DNA from: JBHGBM01 sp041946965
Lineage (GTDB): Bacteria; Acidobacteriota; Terriglobia; Bryobacterales; Bryobacteraceae
Length of the DNA: 21,490 nt
Assembly: GCA_041946965.1 (NCBI GenBank)
Contig: JBHGBM010000093.1
Location: 1 to 21,490, forward strand
Reading direction: 5' to 3'
Position numbers and translations under genes: made by a program. Within the stretch, counting starts at the first letter, position 1, and every line of letters starts with the position of its first letter. Below are positions 14,402 through 21,490 of this stretch, piece by piece. The notes beneath the pieces are model-generated. The model searched no databases, was not told the DNA's origin, and saw only the letters and a list, made by a program, of their open reading frames with translations.

Positions 14402-16512
14402 GGTCTCTTGCTTAATTCGTCCACACTCAAGCCGGCATTCAGCTTGTAGTCCTTCACGGTCACTTCCGCGAACTTGCGTCCGCCCTGGACGATGGTGATC
14501 TGCCGCGGCACCTTGATCCCGTCCACCTCCTGGAAGTGAACGTACTGGTCTTCCACCGTGATGGGCGGACCGGAGACGTGCACCGACTCGTAGATCACCT
14601 TCCGCGGCATGCCGGTGGCTTCATCCACCACCAGGCGGGCCGCCTCGCCCGATGGGCCGGATATCTCCAGCGTGCCGTCGCCAATGTAATTGACGGTGCG
14701 CTCCGCAATCCGGTCACTCAGAAGCAGGCGGAAATAGAGCCGGAACAGGTCGCCGCGCACCTGCTGCAATTGCGGGCCGGCCAGCGGCCCGGAGCCCTGC
14801 GGGGTGACGATCCAGCCGGTCTGCCCGTCGGAGTACGCCGCCACCTTCCCGGCGGGAAAGAGGCTGTCCTGCCGGAAGTGGTTGGGCGCGATCCATCGGT
14901 CGGTCTGCTCGACCCGCATGCCGCCGGCGGCCGGGTCCACCTGGAATTCGATCTGCTCCACCATGTCCTTCACCGCCGCCAGTTTCTCCGCGCCGCCGAC
15001 GGCCTGCTGCACCTTGGAAAGCAGCGCCTTACCCTGGGCCGCGGATTCGGGAGTGGTCTTGGCGCGCTCCTGCTCGGGGATGGTCAGGTCGATCGGCAAG
15101 ACCGGCAGTCCGAGTCCGGTGAGCGGCTGGCCGAATTCCACGGGATTGCCCACGGCAACAATCGTGAGGTTCTGGGGGTTTATGTGTTTCTGGGCGGCGC
15201 GCAGGACGTCCGCCTTGGTGACCGCCGCCAACGCCTTCTGGTAGCGCTGGATGAAATCGCGCGGGTAGCCGTAGTACTCGTAAGTGAGCAGGCGGCCGAG
15301 CGTCTTGGCTTTGGTGTCGAAAGCGAACACCAGGCTGTTCAGCGCGGTCTGGCGCGCGGTTTCCAGCTCCTCGCCGCTGACCTCGGTGGTGCGGATGCGC
15401 TCCACTTCCTCGCGCACGGCCTTAAGCGTGTCGAGCGTGGAAAGCGACTTGGTGCTGCCGGAGATTTCGAACAGCCCGGGGTGATCGTAGTCCGCGGCCC
15501 ATGCCGCCGAGACGTTGTACGCGGCTCCCATGCGGCTGCGCACGCGCTGCACCAGGCGGCTGCGGAAGCCTCCGCCGAGGATGTCGGCCATGATCTCCAG
15601 CGCCGCGTAATCCGGGTCGCGCAACTCGCCGCCGAGGTGCCCCAGGGTGAAGAAAGTCTGGGTCACGTCCTGCTTCGAGGCGAGGAACACGCCGGGCGCC
15701 GGCTGCGCCTGCACGGGAGGAAACGGAGGGACCGGCGGCTGCTTGACGTTCCAGCCCGCGAACAGCTTTTCGACCTGGTCCTTCATGGCGGCGGTGTCGA
15801 AATCGCCCCAGACCGCCAGCATAATGTTGGCAGGGAAAAAGTAGCGGCTGTGAAAACTCTGAAGGTCGCCGCGCGTAATGCGGTCCACGGTAGCGTACTC
15901 CATCTGCCAGCCGTAGGGAGTGTTAGGGCCGTACACGCGGTTGGTGAATTCGCGCTGGGCGATGGCGCCGGCATCGTCATTGCGCCGGGAGATGCCGCTG
16001 CGGATCTGCGTCCGCGCAAGCTCGATGCGGTCCTGGCGGAATTCCGGCGAGGTGAGCACGTCGCGGAAGATCTCCATCACCGGGCCGGCTTTCTCCTTCA
16101 GGGCGAAGAACGACACTGAGCCGCTGGTCTCGCCGATGCCGCTTTCCACGCGGGCCGCCATGTCTTCCAATTCCTGGTCGAGCTGATCGCCGGTCTTCGA
16201 CTTGGTGCCGCCGGTGCGCAGCACCATGCCCGCAATGGTGGCAAGCCCCACCTTGTCCGCCGGGTCGAAGAGGTTCCCCGTGCGGATGCGGGCCACGCCG
16301 TTGACGACGGGGAGTTCGTGGTCTTCGAGCAGGTACAGCCTGATGCCGTTGGAAAGCTTGAAGGTGGCGACGCTGGGCACCGGGATGGGTTTCAGCGGCG
16401 GGAACTGGAGCACTGGACCGGCGGCGGGCGCCTTCCCGGCCGGCGGCTTGGGAGTCTGCGCCATCGACTCGACGCAGGCGAATAAGGCGGCGGCGAACAG
16501 CGCGGTCCTCAC
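14398..16512 (-). CDS. Non-catalytic M16 peptidase subunit fused to a C-terminal LolA-like domain
   Basis: 704 aa. Residues 1-19 are a signal peptide, 20-45 a Pro-rich linker. The M16 N-domain spans about 45-255 and the M16 C-domain about 270-465. A further domain of about 210 aa (490-704) opens with QQAVGGAEKLAAVKDM, like the neighbouring LolA-like protein. The zinc motif HxxEH is replaced by GLATIAGM (89-96), so this half cannot bind the catalytic zinc. It keeps the substrate-binding Arg/Tyr region RSRMGAAY (Tyr332) that active M16B pairs need on the partner subunit. It should therefore form a heterodimer with the upstream M16 protein in the periplasm. The ATG overlaps the upstream stop by 4 nt, and the stop overlaps the next gene by 4 nt. 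The LolA-like fusion is the unusual part. Confidence 0.85.
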   Translation of the reverse strand: MRTALFAAALFACVESMAQTPKPPAGKAPAAGPVLQFPPLKPIPVPSVATFKLSNGIRLYLLEDHELPVVNGVARIRTGNLFDPADKVGLATIAGMVLRTGGTKSKTGDQLDQELEDMAARVESGIGETSGSVSFFALKEKAGPVMEIFRDVLTSPEFRQDRIELARTQIRSGISRRNDDAGAIAQREFTNRVYGPNTPYGWQMEYATVDRITRGDLQSFHSRYFFPANIMLAVWGDFDTAAMKDQVEKLFAGWNVKQPPVPPFPPVQAQPAPGVFLASKQDVTQTFFTLGHLGGELRDPDYAALEIMADILGGGFRSRLVQRVRSRMGAAYNVSAAWAADYDHPGLFEISGSTKSLSTLDTLKAVREEVERIRTTEVSGEELETARQTALNSLVFAFDTKAKTLGRLLTYEYYGYPRDFIQRYQKALAAVTKADVLRAAQKHINPQNLTIVAVGNPVEFGQPLTGLGLPVLPIDLTIPEQERAKTTPESAAQGKALLSKVQQAVGGAEKLAAVKDMVEQIEFQVDPAAGGMRVEQTDRWIAPNHFRQDSLFPAGKVAAYSDGQTGWIVTPQGSGPLAGPQLQQVRGDLFRLYFRLLLSDRIAERTVNYIGDGTLEISGPSGEAARLVVDEATGMPRKVIYESVHVSGPPITVEDQYVHFQEVDGIKVPRQITIVQGGRKFAEVTVKDYKLNAGLSVDELSKRP

Positions 16513-18011
16513 TTCGCACCTCCCTGCTGAGCCTTGGGCTGGAACAGGTACGCAACCGTGCGCGTGTCGTTCACGAAGTACTGCCGGGCGACGCGCTGCA
16601 CGTCCTCGGCGGTCACCCGGTCGATGTCTTCGAGCGAGGTGAAGAGCTTGCGCCAGTCGCCGTAGATGGCGTAGTAGGCGGGCAGCAGCGCCGCAAGCCC
16701 GGGGTTGCTGGCCAGCCGCGTGATCAGGCCCGCGCGGCTCTTGGCCTTCACGCGCGCGAGCTCCTCCGGGGTGGCCTTTTCGCTCTTGAAACGCTCCAGG
16801 ATGTCGTAAAAGACCTTGGTGTTCTCTTCCACCGTGTGGCCGAGCGACGGCGCCAGGAAGAAGACGAACAGGTTCGGATATTTTCCAGCGGGAAAGGAAC
16901 TTTCGGCCTGCGCCACCAGAGAAATGCGCTTGTCGCGCACCATCTCGCGGTAGAGCACACCGGTGCGCCCGCCGGCCAGAATGCCTGCGATCATGTCGAA
17001 CACCGGGTCGTCCTTGCTCTGCTGGTCAGGACGTTTGTAGCCGATGATGACCACCGGCTGCGCGGGCGATTGGACTTCGGCGCTCTTGGGGCCGCTTTGC
17101 GGCGGGTCGAGTGTGTGCAGCAGCGGCGGCAACGGGCGAGCGGGCATCGGACCGAAATATTTCTCCGCGAGTCTTCTGGCTTCGGCGGGGTTCACATCGC
17201 CCGCTATGCCTATAGTGATGTTCCCGGGGGCGTAATAGGTTTCGAAGAATGCGGTGGCATGGCGGCGGCGCAGGTTCTGAATGTCGGCCGGCCAGCCCGT
17301 CCCCATGCGCCGGTACGGATGCGCCATGAAGGCCGTCGCCAGGAACGCCTGAAGCAGCTTGCCTTGCGGGTCCGACTCCACGCGCTGACGGTACTCCTCC
17401 ATCACCACGTCGCGCTCTTTATAAAACTCGCGGAACACGGGTTGGATGAAACGCTGCGACTCCAGCAGAAACCACAGCTCGATGCGGTTCGAAGGCAGGC
17501 TGTAGAAATACTCTGTGGCATCCATGCCGGTGCCCGCGTTGAGCCCCACTCCGCCGTTCTCCTCGATGATGCGCGGATACATGTTCGGCTCGACGTAGGC
17601 CTCCGCCTTGGTGCGTTCGAGCTTCACGCGCGCCTCGAGGGCCCGCACCCTGGCCTCATCGGCGCGCGGCCCCTTGTTGCGCTCGGCTTCGAGCGCGTCA
17701 TAAGCCTGCTCGACGGCTTCGATGGCCTTCTTCTCTTCGAGCCAGTTGCGCGTGCCGATGCTCTGGGTGCCTTTGAAGGCCATGTGCTCGAACATGTGCG
17801 CGATGCCCGTGGCGCCGGAAGGATCGTCCACGGACCCGGCGTTGACATAGGTGTGAAAAGAAACAACCGGGGCTTCGTGCCGCTCCACCACGATGAAGTG
17901 CAGGCCGTTGGTCAGGGTAAATTCGGTGACTTTCTTCTCGAATTCCCGCACATCCTGCGCCGCGGCCAGCAGCGGCCAGGCGAACAGCACAATCCGGATA
18001 AGTCCTGTCAT
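16509..18011 (-). CDS. M16 family zinc metallopeptidase, catalytic subunit
   Basis: 500 aa. The signal peptide (MTGLIRIVLFAWPLLAAAQ) indicates export to the periplasm. The inverted zinc motif HMFEH (72-76) has its distal Glu ligand in ERDVVMEEYRQR (Glu205/206). Between them, about 90-150, lies a charged helical insertion of about 60 aa, predicted coiled coil, before GGVGLNAGT. The C-domain (about 260-490) lacks the GxxY pair seen in the partner, so the two proteins complement each other. The ATG at 18011 is set by the signal peptide. The frame is open 50 codons further upstream, but that part lies antisense to the FAD oxidoreductase remnant. First gene of the three-gene M16/M16-LolA/LolA-like operon. 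Substrates unknown; M16 pairs cleave short unfolded peptides. Confidence 0.93.
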   Translation of the reverse strand: MTGLIRIVLFAWPLLAAAQDVREFEKKVTEFTLTNGLHFIVVERHEAPVVSFHTYVNAGSVDDPSGATGIAHMFEHMAFKGTQSIGTRNWLEEKKAIEAVEQAYDALEAERNKGPRADEARVRALEARVKLERTKAEAYVEPNMYPRIIEENGGVGLNAGTGMDATEYFYSLPSNRIELWFLLESQRFIQPVFREFYKERDVVMEEYRQRVESDPQGKLLQAFLATAFMAHPYRRMGTGWPADIQNLRRRHATAFFETYYAPGNITIGIAGDVNPAEARRLAEKYFGPMPARPLPPLLHTLDPPQSGPKSAEVQSPAQPVVIIGYKRPDQQSKDDPVFDMIAGILAGGRTGVLYREMVRDKRISLVAQAESSFPAGKYPNLFVFFLAPSLGHTVEENTKVFYDILERFKSEKATPEELARVKAKSRAGLITRLASNPGLAALLPAYYAIYGDWRKLFTSLEDIDRVTAEDVQRVARQYFVNDTRTVAYLFQPKAQQGGAK

Positions 18012-18047
18012 GCCATTTTCATTCTGCCACGCTATAACTGGACTGAG

Positions 18048-18322
18048 ATGCGCGAAGTACGGGTGATCGGGGCGGGGCCGGCCGGTTGCGCCGCGGCCAT
18101 CGCGGCGCTCGACCGGGGAAGCGAAGTCACACTCTATGAGCGTTCCGCGCTGCCCCGCCATCGCGTGTGCGGAGAGTTTCTCTCACCCGAAATCGCCGGT
18201 GTGCTGGACGCTCTCGGAGCGCTGGCGCGCTTTGAAGCCCGCCGGCCGGCGCGCATCACCCGCGCCAGCTTGCGTTTCGGCGCGCGCGAGAAGAAGTGGA
18301 CGCTGGTCGAGCCCGTCCCCGC
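18048..18322 (+). pseudogene. Truncated FAD-dependent oxidoreductase (geranylgeranyl-reductase-like), N-terminal fragment
   Basis: The first 90 codons read as a genuine flavoprotein start: VIGAGPAGCAAAIAAL dinucleotide fold, ERSALPRHRVCGEFLSPE with the CGEFLSP motif of the geranylgeranyl-reductase/FixC-like family, then EKKWTLVEPVP. From about 18318 the reading turns into low-complexity, unrelated residues and stops at 18464, where the family needs a further 250-300 residues. The break coincides with the A-tract and terminator (18325-18370) of the minus-strand PPC gene. None of the other forward frames continues the family, so this is a truncation and not a single frameshift. A -10-like TATAAC sits 9 nt before the ATG at 18048, with no Shine-Dalgarno. 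It is divergent from the M16 operon by 36 bp. Any product would be non-functional as an enzyme. Confidence 0.75.
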
Positions 18323-18324
18323 TT

Positions 18325-18370
18325 ATAAAAAAATGCCCGGTGGGCACTCGGAGGAGCGTGTCCACCGGGC
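18325..18370 (-). terminator. Rho-independent terminator of the PPC-repeat gene
   Basis: A 13-bp stem GCCCGGTGGGCAC / GTGTCCACCGGGC (one G-T wobble) with a 10-nt loop. On the minus strand it is followed by ATTTTTTTAT. It lies about 80-120 nt after the PPC gene stop at 18449. It also occupies the point where the truncated oxidoreductase ends. A second perfect palindrome GGCGCCGGCGCC (18383-18394) lies between it and the stop. Confidence 0.85.
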
Positions 18371-18448
18371 GGCAAACCGGCAGGCGCCGGCGCCAAAACC
18401 GGAAAGAACCTTCCAACAGGATGGACGTGGGCGGTGCGGAGCGCGTTG

Positions 18449-20524
18449 CTATTGTTGGGCGTGAGCGATGGACAGGCGATACGCTCCGCCGCTATATCCG
18501 AGGGCGGATTTCGCGGCGATGTAGTAGGTTCCGGGCGTCAGGTTCTCGTCCAGCGAGGCGGAGCCGTCCGAGCCGTCGTCGGCGTCGATGACGTTGCCCT
18601 GACCGTCCAGCAACACCAGGGCGCCGTAGAACTCCGTACTCGCCAGCTTCACTTCCACCTTGGCGCCGGCCTCGAGCGAAATTTCGTACAGATCGGCGAG
18701 CGTGTAGTCCGCGTACTCGCAGGAGGTGAGGTTGAGGCGCCCTTCAAAGGTCGCCCCGATGGCGAGCGGCCGGGCCCACCCGCAGGCGGCGGGGCGGTCC
18801 CCCGCGGCGAAATAGGCGCGCAGTTCATAGAGCCCGGGGACGGAGGCCTCCGCGGCGCGCGCCGTCACCCGGTAGGTCCCCGCCGGCAGGTACTGCACGA
18901 GCACGGCGTCGCCGTAACCCCAACTGTTGTCATCGCGCCGCAGCACGTTGCCGTTGGGATCGGTCAGTTCCAGATAACTGTCGAGATAAGGCGAGGACAT
19001 GGTAAGCGCCACGGTGCCGTCCGAGGGCGTGGTGAACTGGTAAAAATCCGCGGGTTGTCCGTTGGCGGCGCGGCAACTCTTCGCGTCCAGGTAGCCCACG
19101 TATCCCGCCCCAAGCTGCGGAACGTTCGTGCAGGGAGCGAGGTTGACAGGGGCGAAGTTATATCCGAGGTTGTAGCCGCCCGGGGCGTCGAGCGTGGCGG
19201 CCACCAGCGTATACGTGCCGGCGGGCAGGTCCGCATACAGCAGCGAGTTGGTTCCCCCGCCACCGTCGTCATCGGCGACGATGCGACTGCCATTGGCATC
19301 GCGGAGCGACAGAAAAGTATCGAAATCCCCGCTGGTCATGGCGATGGCCAGCGTACCCGGCGCGGCAGTGGTGATCTGGTAAGTGTTCGCCACCCCATCC
19401 GCGGTGCGGCAACTGGAGGCCGCGCTCACCGAACCGGTGAGGCGGTCTCCGGAGTTCAACGTGAGCAGCGGGCAGATTTCGGGCGGGCCGGCGCGAAATG
19501 TGTATTGGAGCGTGTAGGCGCCTTTCGGCGCCGCGCTGTACACCAGCACGTTGTACCGCCCGGGGGGCAATTGCTGGCGTACCGCGGCCTGATTCGCATC
19601 GTAGGCGATTACGCTGCCGTCCGGCGCGAATAGCGCCAGCGCGGGCTCGAAACCTGACGCCAGCACGCGCAAGTCGGCGAGGCCTGGTTCCGGGATCCGA
19701 ACCTCGTACCAGTTGTAATAAATGGTCTCCTCGCTGTTGACGTCCGTGATGGAGCAGCCGCCCTCCGCGATGGTTCCCTTGTGCTCGTCGGAATCGGTGA
19801 ACGTCTTCAGGGGCTGGCAGGCTTCGCCGTTGTTGGGCGCGAAAGCCGTCTTCAGCGCGTAACCGCCCGCCTGCTGCGAGAGCGCGACGATGGTGTAGGT
19901 CTCGCCGGCCTTCAATTCGTAGCTGAGCCGCGCCTCGGCGGAGGCCAGCGCGCGGCCGTCAGCGCCGCGCAGGATGAGAGTGGGGGCGATTTCCCCGCCC
20001 TCCCCTGAGATGTCGAGCGTGCCGGGACCGAGCGCCGTGACGCGAAACGCGCCGTAAGTGGTTCCACCCGGTGTGCGGCAACTCGAATCGCCGAGCCGCG
20101 CCGTGAGCGCGTCGTTCAGACCGATGGGAGCCGCCTCGCGGCACATGGTGCCGGGCTCCGGGGCGAAGTCCGTGCGCACCGTGAACTCGCCTCGCTGATC
20201 CTTCGAGGGCGCCCGCACGGCGACCCGATACGCGCCCGCTTCGAGCGGAGCCCGGATGCTGCCGCCCGCGGCGACGGCGTGCCCTGCCCCGTCCCGCACA
20301 ACGGCCACGGGCGCGAAATCCATGGCGACGGCGTCCAACGCGAGCTTCCCGCGCACCGGCAGAACCAGGGAAAACTCCGTGTATAAAGAGCCGTCCGCCA
20401 GACGGCAACTGGTATCGCCCAGCACGGCGGCAGCCGACCCGGCTGGTTGCAGACGAACCGAAGGGATGCACACCTGCGCGCCCAGCCCCCCCGCCAAGCC
20501 CAAGAAAGCCAAAAGAAAACGCAT
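18449..20524 (-). CDS. Secreted protein of six tandem PPC-like (pre-peptidase C-terminal) repeats
   Basis: 691 aa. The signal peptide MRFLLAFLGLAGGLGA is followed only by repeats of 108-116 aa. Each repeat begins with a Cys and has a second Cys 21 residues later (19 in the fifth): 19/40, 128/149, 236/257, 351/372, 465/484 and 581/602. These twelve are the only Cys in the protein, so six intra-repeat disulfides are likely. Each repeat runs through L-P-A-G-T-Y-like (or degenerate) and FAP-like strands. Repeats 4-6 carry Asp-rich turns (ADDDGGGG, RRDDNSWG, DADDGSDG) as in calcium-binding PPC domains; repeats 1-3 lack them. No protease or other catalytic domain is present. It may be a secreted adhesive or binding protein. 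Start: ATG 20524 gives the best signal peptide; ATG 20536 adds four residues. It lies 40 nt after ndk and may be co-transcribed. Confidence 0.8.
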   Translation of the reverse strand: MRFLLAFLGLAGGLGAQVCIPSVRLQPAGSAAAVLGDTSCRLADGSLYTEFSLVLPVRGKLALDAVAMDFAPVAVVRDGAGHAVAAGGSIRAPLEAGAYRVAVRAPSKDQRGEFTVRTDFAPEPGTMCREAAPIGLNDALTARLGDSSCRTPGGTTYGAFRVTALGPGTLDISGEGGEIAPTLILRGADGRALASAEARLSYELKAGETYTIVALSQQAGGYALKTAFAPNNGEACQPLKTFTDSDEHKGTIAEGGCSITDVNSEETIYYNWYEVRIPEPGLADLRVLASGFEPALALFAPDGSVIAYDANQAAVRQQLPPGRYNVLVYSAAPKGAYTLQYTFRAGPPEICPLLTLNSGDRLTGSVSAASSCRTADGVANTYQITTAAPGTLAIAMTSGDFDTFLSLRDANGSRIVADDDGGGGTNSLLYADLPAGTYTLVAATLDAPGGYNLGYNFAPVNLAPCTNVPQLGAGYVGYLDAKSCRAANGQPADFYQFTTPSDGTVALTMSSPYLDSYLELTDPNGNVLRRDDNSWGYGDAVLVQYLPAGTYRVTARAAEASVPGLYELRAYFAAGDRPAACGWARPLAIGATFEGRLNLTSCEYADYTLADLYEISLEAGAKVEVKLASTEFYGALVLLDGQGNVIDADDGSDGSASLDENLTPGTYYIAAKSALGYSGGAYRLSIAHAQQ

Positions 20525-20564
20525 GGCTAAACCCATAAACCCGGCGAGGCGGCCCGAAGTCGCG

Positions 20565-20984
20565 CTACAGCAGGTCGATGGCGGGGAAGAAATAGGCCAG
20601 TTCGACGGCGGCGGTCTCTGGAGCGTCCGAGCCGTGGATGGCGTTCCGCTCGATGTTGGCGGCGAAGCGCTTGCGGATAGTTCCCTCGGCGGCGTTGGCC
20701 GGGTTGGTGGCGCCCATCACTTCCCGAAGTTTTGCAATGGCGTCCTCGCGCTCGAGCGCCATGACGATGATGCGGCCCTCGGTCATGAACTTCACCAGGC
20801 TGGCAAAGAAAGGCTTTCCGCGGTGCACGGCGTAGAAGCCCTCGGCCTCCTGCTGGTTGAGCTGCGTCATGCGCAGGCCCAAAATCCGGAAACCGGCCTT
20901 CTCGATGACCGACAGGATCTCCCCCGCCTGCCCGGCGGCGACGGCATCCGGCTTGATGATGGAAAAAGTGCGTTGAACGCTCAT
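20565..20984 (-). CDS. ndk: Nucleoside diphosphate kinase
   Basis: 139 aa, normal for bacterial Ndk. It transfers the gamma phosphate of ATP to NDPs through a phosphohistidine. It begins with the family opening RTFSIIKPDAV, and the active-site segment NAIHGSD carries the catalytic His. YFFPAIDLL closes the chain near the usual C-terminus. The ATG at 20984 is the family start and overlaps the sucD stop by 4 nt (ATGA); an upstream in-frame codon adds unconserved residues inside sucD. Coupling to sucD makes sense because succinyl-CoA synthetase makes an NTP that Ndk can equilibrate with the pool. Confidence 0.96.
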   Translation of the reverse strand: MSVQRTFSIIKPDAVAAGQAGEILSVIEKAGFRILGLRMTQLNQQEAEGFYAVHRGKPFFASLVKFMTEGRIIVMALEREDAIAKLREVMGATNPANAAEGTIRKRFAANIERNAIHGSDAPETAAVELAYFFPAIDLL

Positions 20985-21490
20985 AGAACACTCTTGACCT
21001 TTTCGCCGATCTCGGCCGGCGAGGAACAAACTGTGATGCCCGCTGCCTGCATGGCGCGGATCTTGTCCGAGGCTTTGCCTGAGCCGCCCGAAATGATGGC
21101 GCCGGCGTGGCCCATGCGGCGTCCCGGCGGCGCCGTCTGGCCCGCCACGAAGCCCACCACCGGCTTCTTCACATTCTCGCGGATGTAGGCCGCCGCGGTC
21201 TCTTCGGCGTTGCCGCCGATCTCCCCGATCATGACGATCGCACTCGTCCCCGGGTCTTCATTGAAAAGCTTGATGGCGTCCACGAAGTTAGTACCCACGA
21301 TCGGATCGCCTCCGATGCCGATGCAGGTGGATTGCCCCAGCCCCAGGTTGCTCAACTGCCACACGGCTTCGTAGGTGAGGGTGCCCGAGCGCGACACCAC
21401 CCCCACGTTGCCTTCCTTGTGAATGTGGCCGGGCATGATGCCCACCTTGCACTTCCCCGGCGAGATGATGCCCGGGCAGTTGGGCCCGAT
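20981..21490 (-). CDS. sucD: Succinyl-CoA synthetase alpha subunit, N-terminal part outside window
   Basis: The 169 C-terminal residues are present, entering the window at IGPNCPGIISPG. They include VSRSGTLTYEAVWQLS, the GIGGDPIVGTNF segment, and GRRMGHAGAIISGG with the phosphorylated active-site His. The enzyme converts succinyl-CoA and ADP or GDP to succinate, CoA and NTP in the TCA cycle. The N-terminal CoA-binding Rossmann domain and, presumably, the sucC gene lie beyond the right edge. The stop overlaps the ndk ATG. With kgd near the left edge, the window contains both enzymes that act on succinyl-CoA, but about 17 kb apart. Confidence 0.97.
   Translation of the reverse strand: MGPNCPGIISPGKCKVGIMPGHIHKEGNVGVVSRSGTLTYEAVWQLSNLGLGQSTCIGIGGDPIVGTNFVDAIKLFNEDPGTSAIVMIGEIGGNAEETAAAYIRENVKKPVVGFVAGQTAPPGRRMGHAGAIISGGSGKASDKIRAMQAAGITVCSSPAEIGEKVKSVL

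Noticed and set aside
14536..16119. Plus-strand open frame of about 527 codons opposite the M16-LolA gene
   Set aside because: Composition of an antisense shadow, no start signal, and the opposite strand encodes a clear M16 protein.

Overview
The window is a dense, GC-rich bacterial chromosome segment with mostly housekeeping genes. I infer an Acidobacteriota-like genome of the Solibacter/Bryobacter type. The reasons are the fused E2-like/E1 2-oxoglutarate dehydrogenase, the paired M16 peptidases with LolA-like partners, a CDGSH protein and secreted PPC-repeat proteins. No taxonomic marker was searched, so this is a judgement. There is no CRISPR array, phage, integrase or transposase.

Layout, left to right. 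(1) A tRNA-Arg(CCG) cut by the left edge and a large 2-oxoglutarate dehydrogenase/decarboxylase gene, both on the minus strand. (2) A plus-strand run from about 3.83 to 9.87 kb: acylphosphatase, apt, ispE, prs, rplY, pth, rpsF, rpsR, rplI and an SDR dehydrogenase. Junctions are very tight (several ATGA or TGATG overlaps). A near-consensus sigma70 promoter lies inside ispE and probably drives prs and the ribosomal genes. (3) A terminator and AT-rich gap (9.87-10.17 kb), then a small CDGSH iron-sulfur protein convergent with mrp, whose stop codon is 1 bp away. (4) An unrecognised alpha-helical protein divergent from mrp, whose 3' end overlaps that of accC. (5) A minus-strand block from 18.01 down to 11.71 kb: catalytic M16 peptidase, non-catalytic M16 fused to a LolA-like domain, a secreted LolA-like protein, then accB and accC. 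(6) A truncated FAD-dependent oxidoreductase remnant on the plus strand, ending at the terminator of the next minus-strand gene. (7) On the minus strand at the right edge: sucD (cut by the edge), ndk and a secreted protein of six PPC-like repeats.

How they work together. Kgd/OdhA and SucD belong to the lower TCA cycle. Ndk, overlapping sucD, equilibrates the nucleoside triphosphate made by succinyl-CoA synthetase. AccB/AccC form the biotin carboxylase half of acetyl-CoA carboxylase. Apt and Prs link adenine salvage with PRPP supply, and IspE feeds the MEP isoprenoid pathway. RplY, Pth, RpsF, RpsR and RplI serve translation. The M16/LolA-like operon looks like a periplasmic proteolysis/envelope module.

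The less ordinary points are: a recurrent extended -10 motif (TGnTAnnnT) placed 7-14 nt upstream of five starts, suggesting leaderless transcripts; the intragenic ispE promoter; the M16-LolA fusion; the regular Cys-pair PPC repeat protein; the truncated oxidoreductase; and a heptamer repeat between the LolA-like gene and accB. I did not find a convincing wholly new defence or mobile system.
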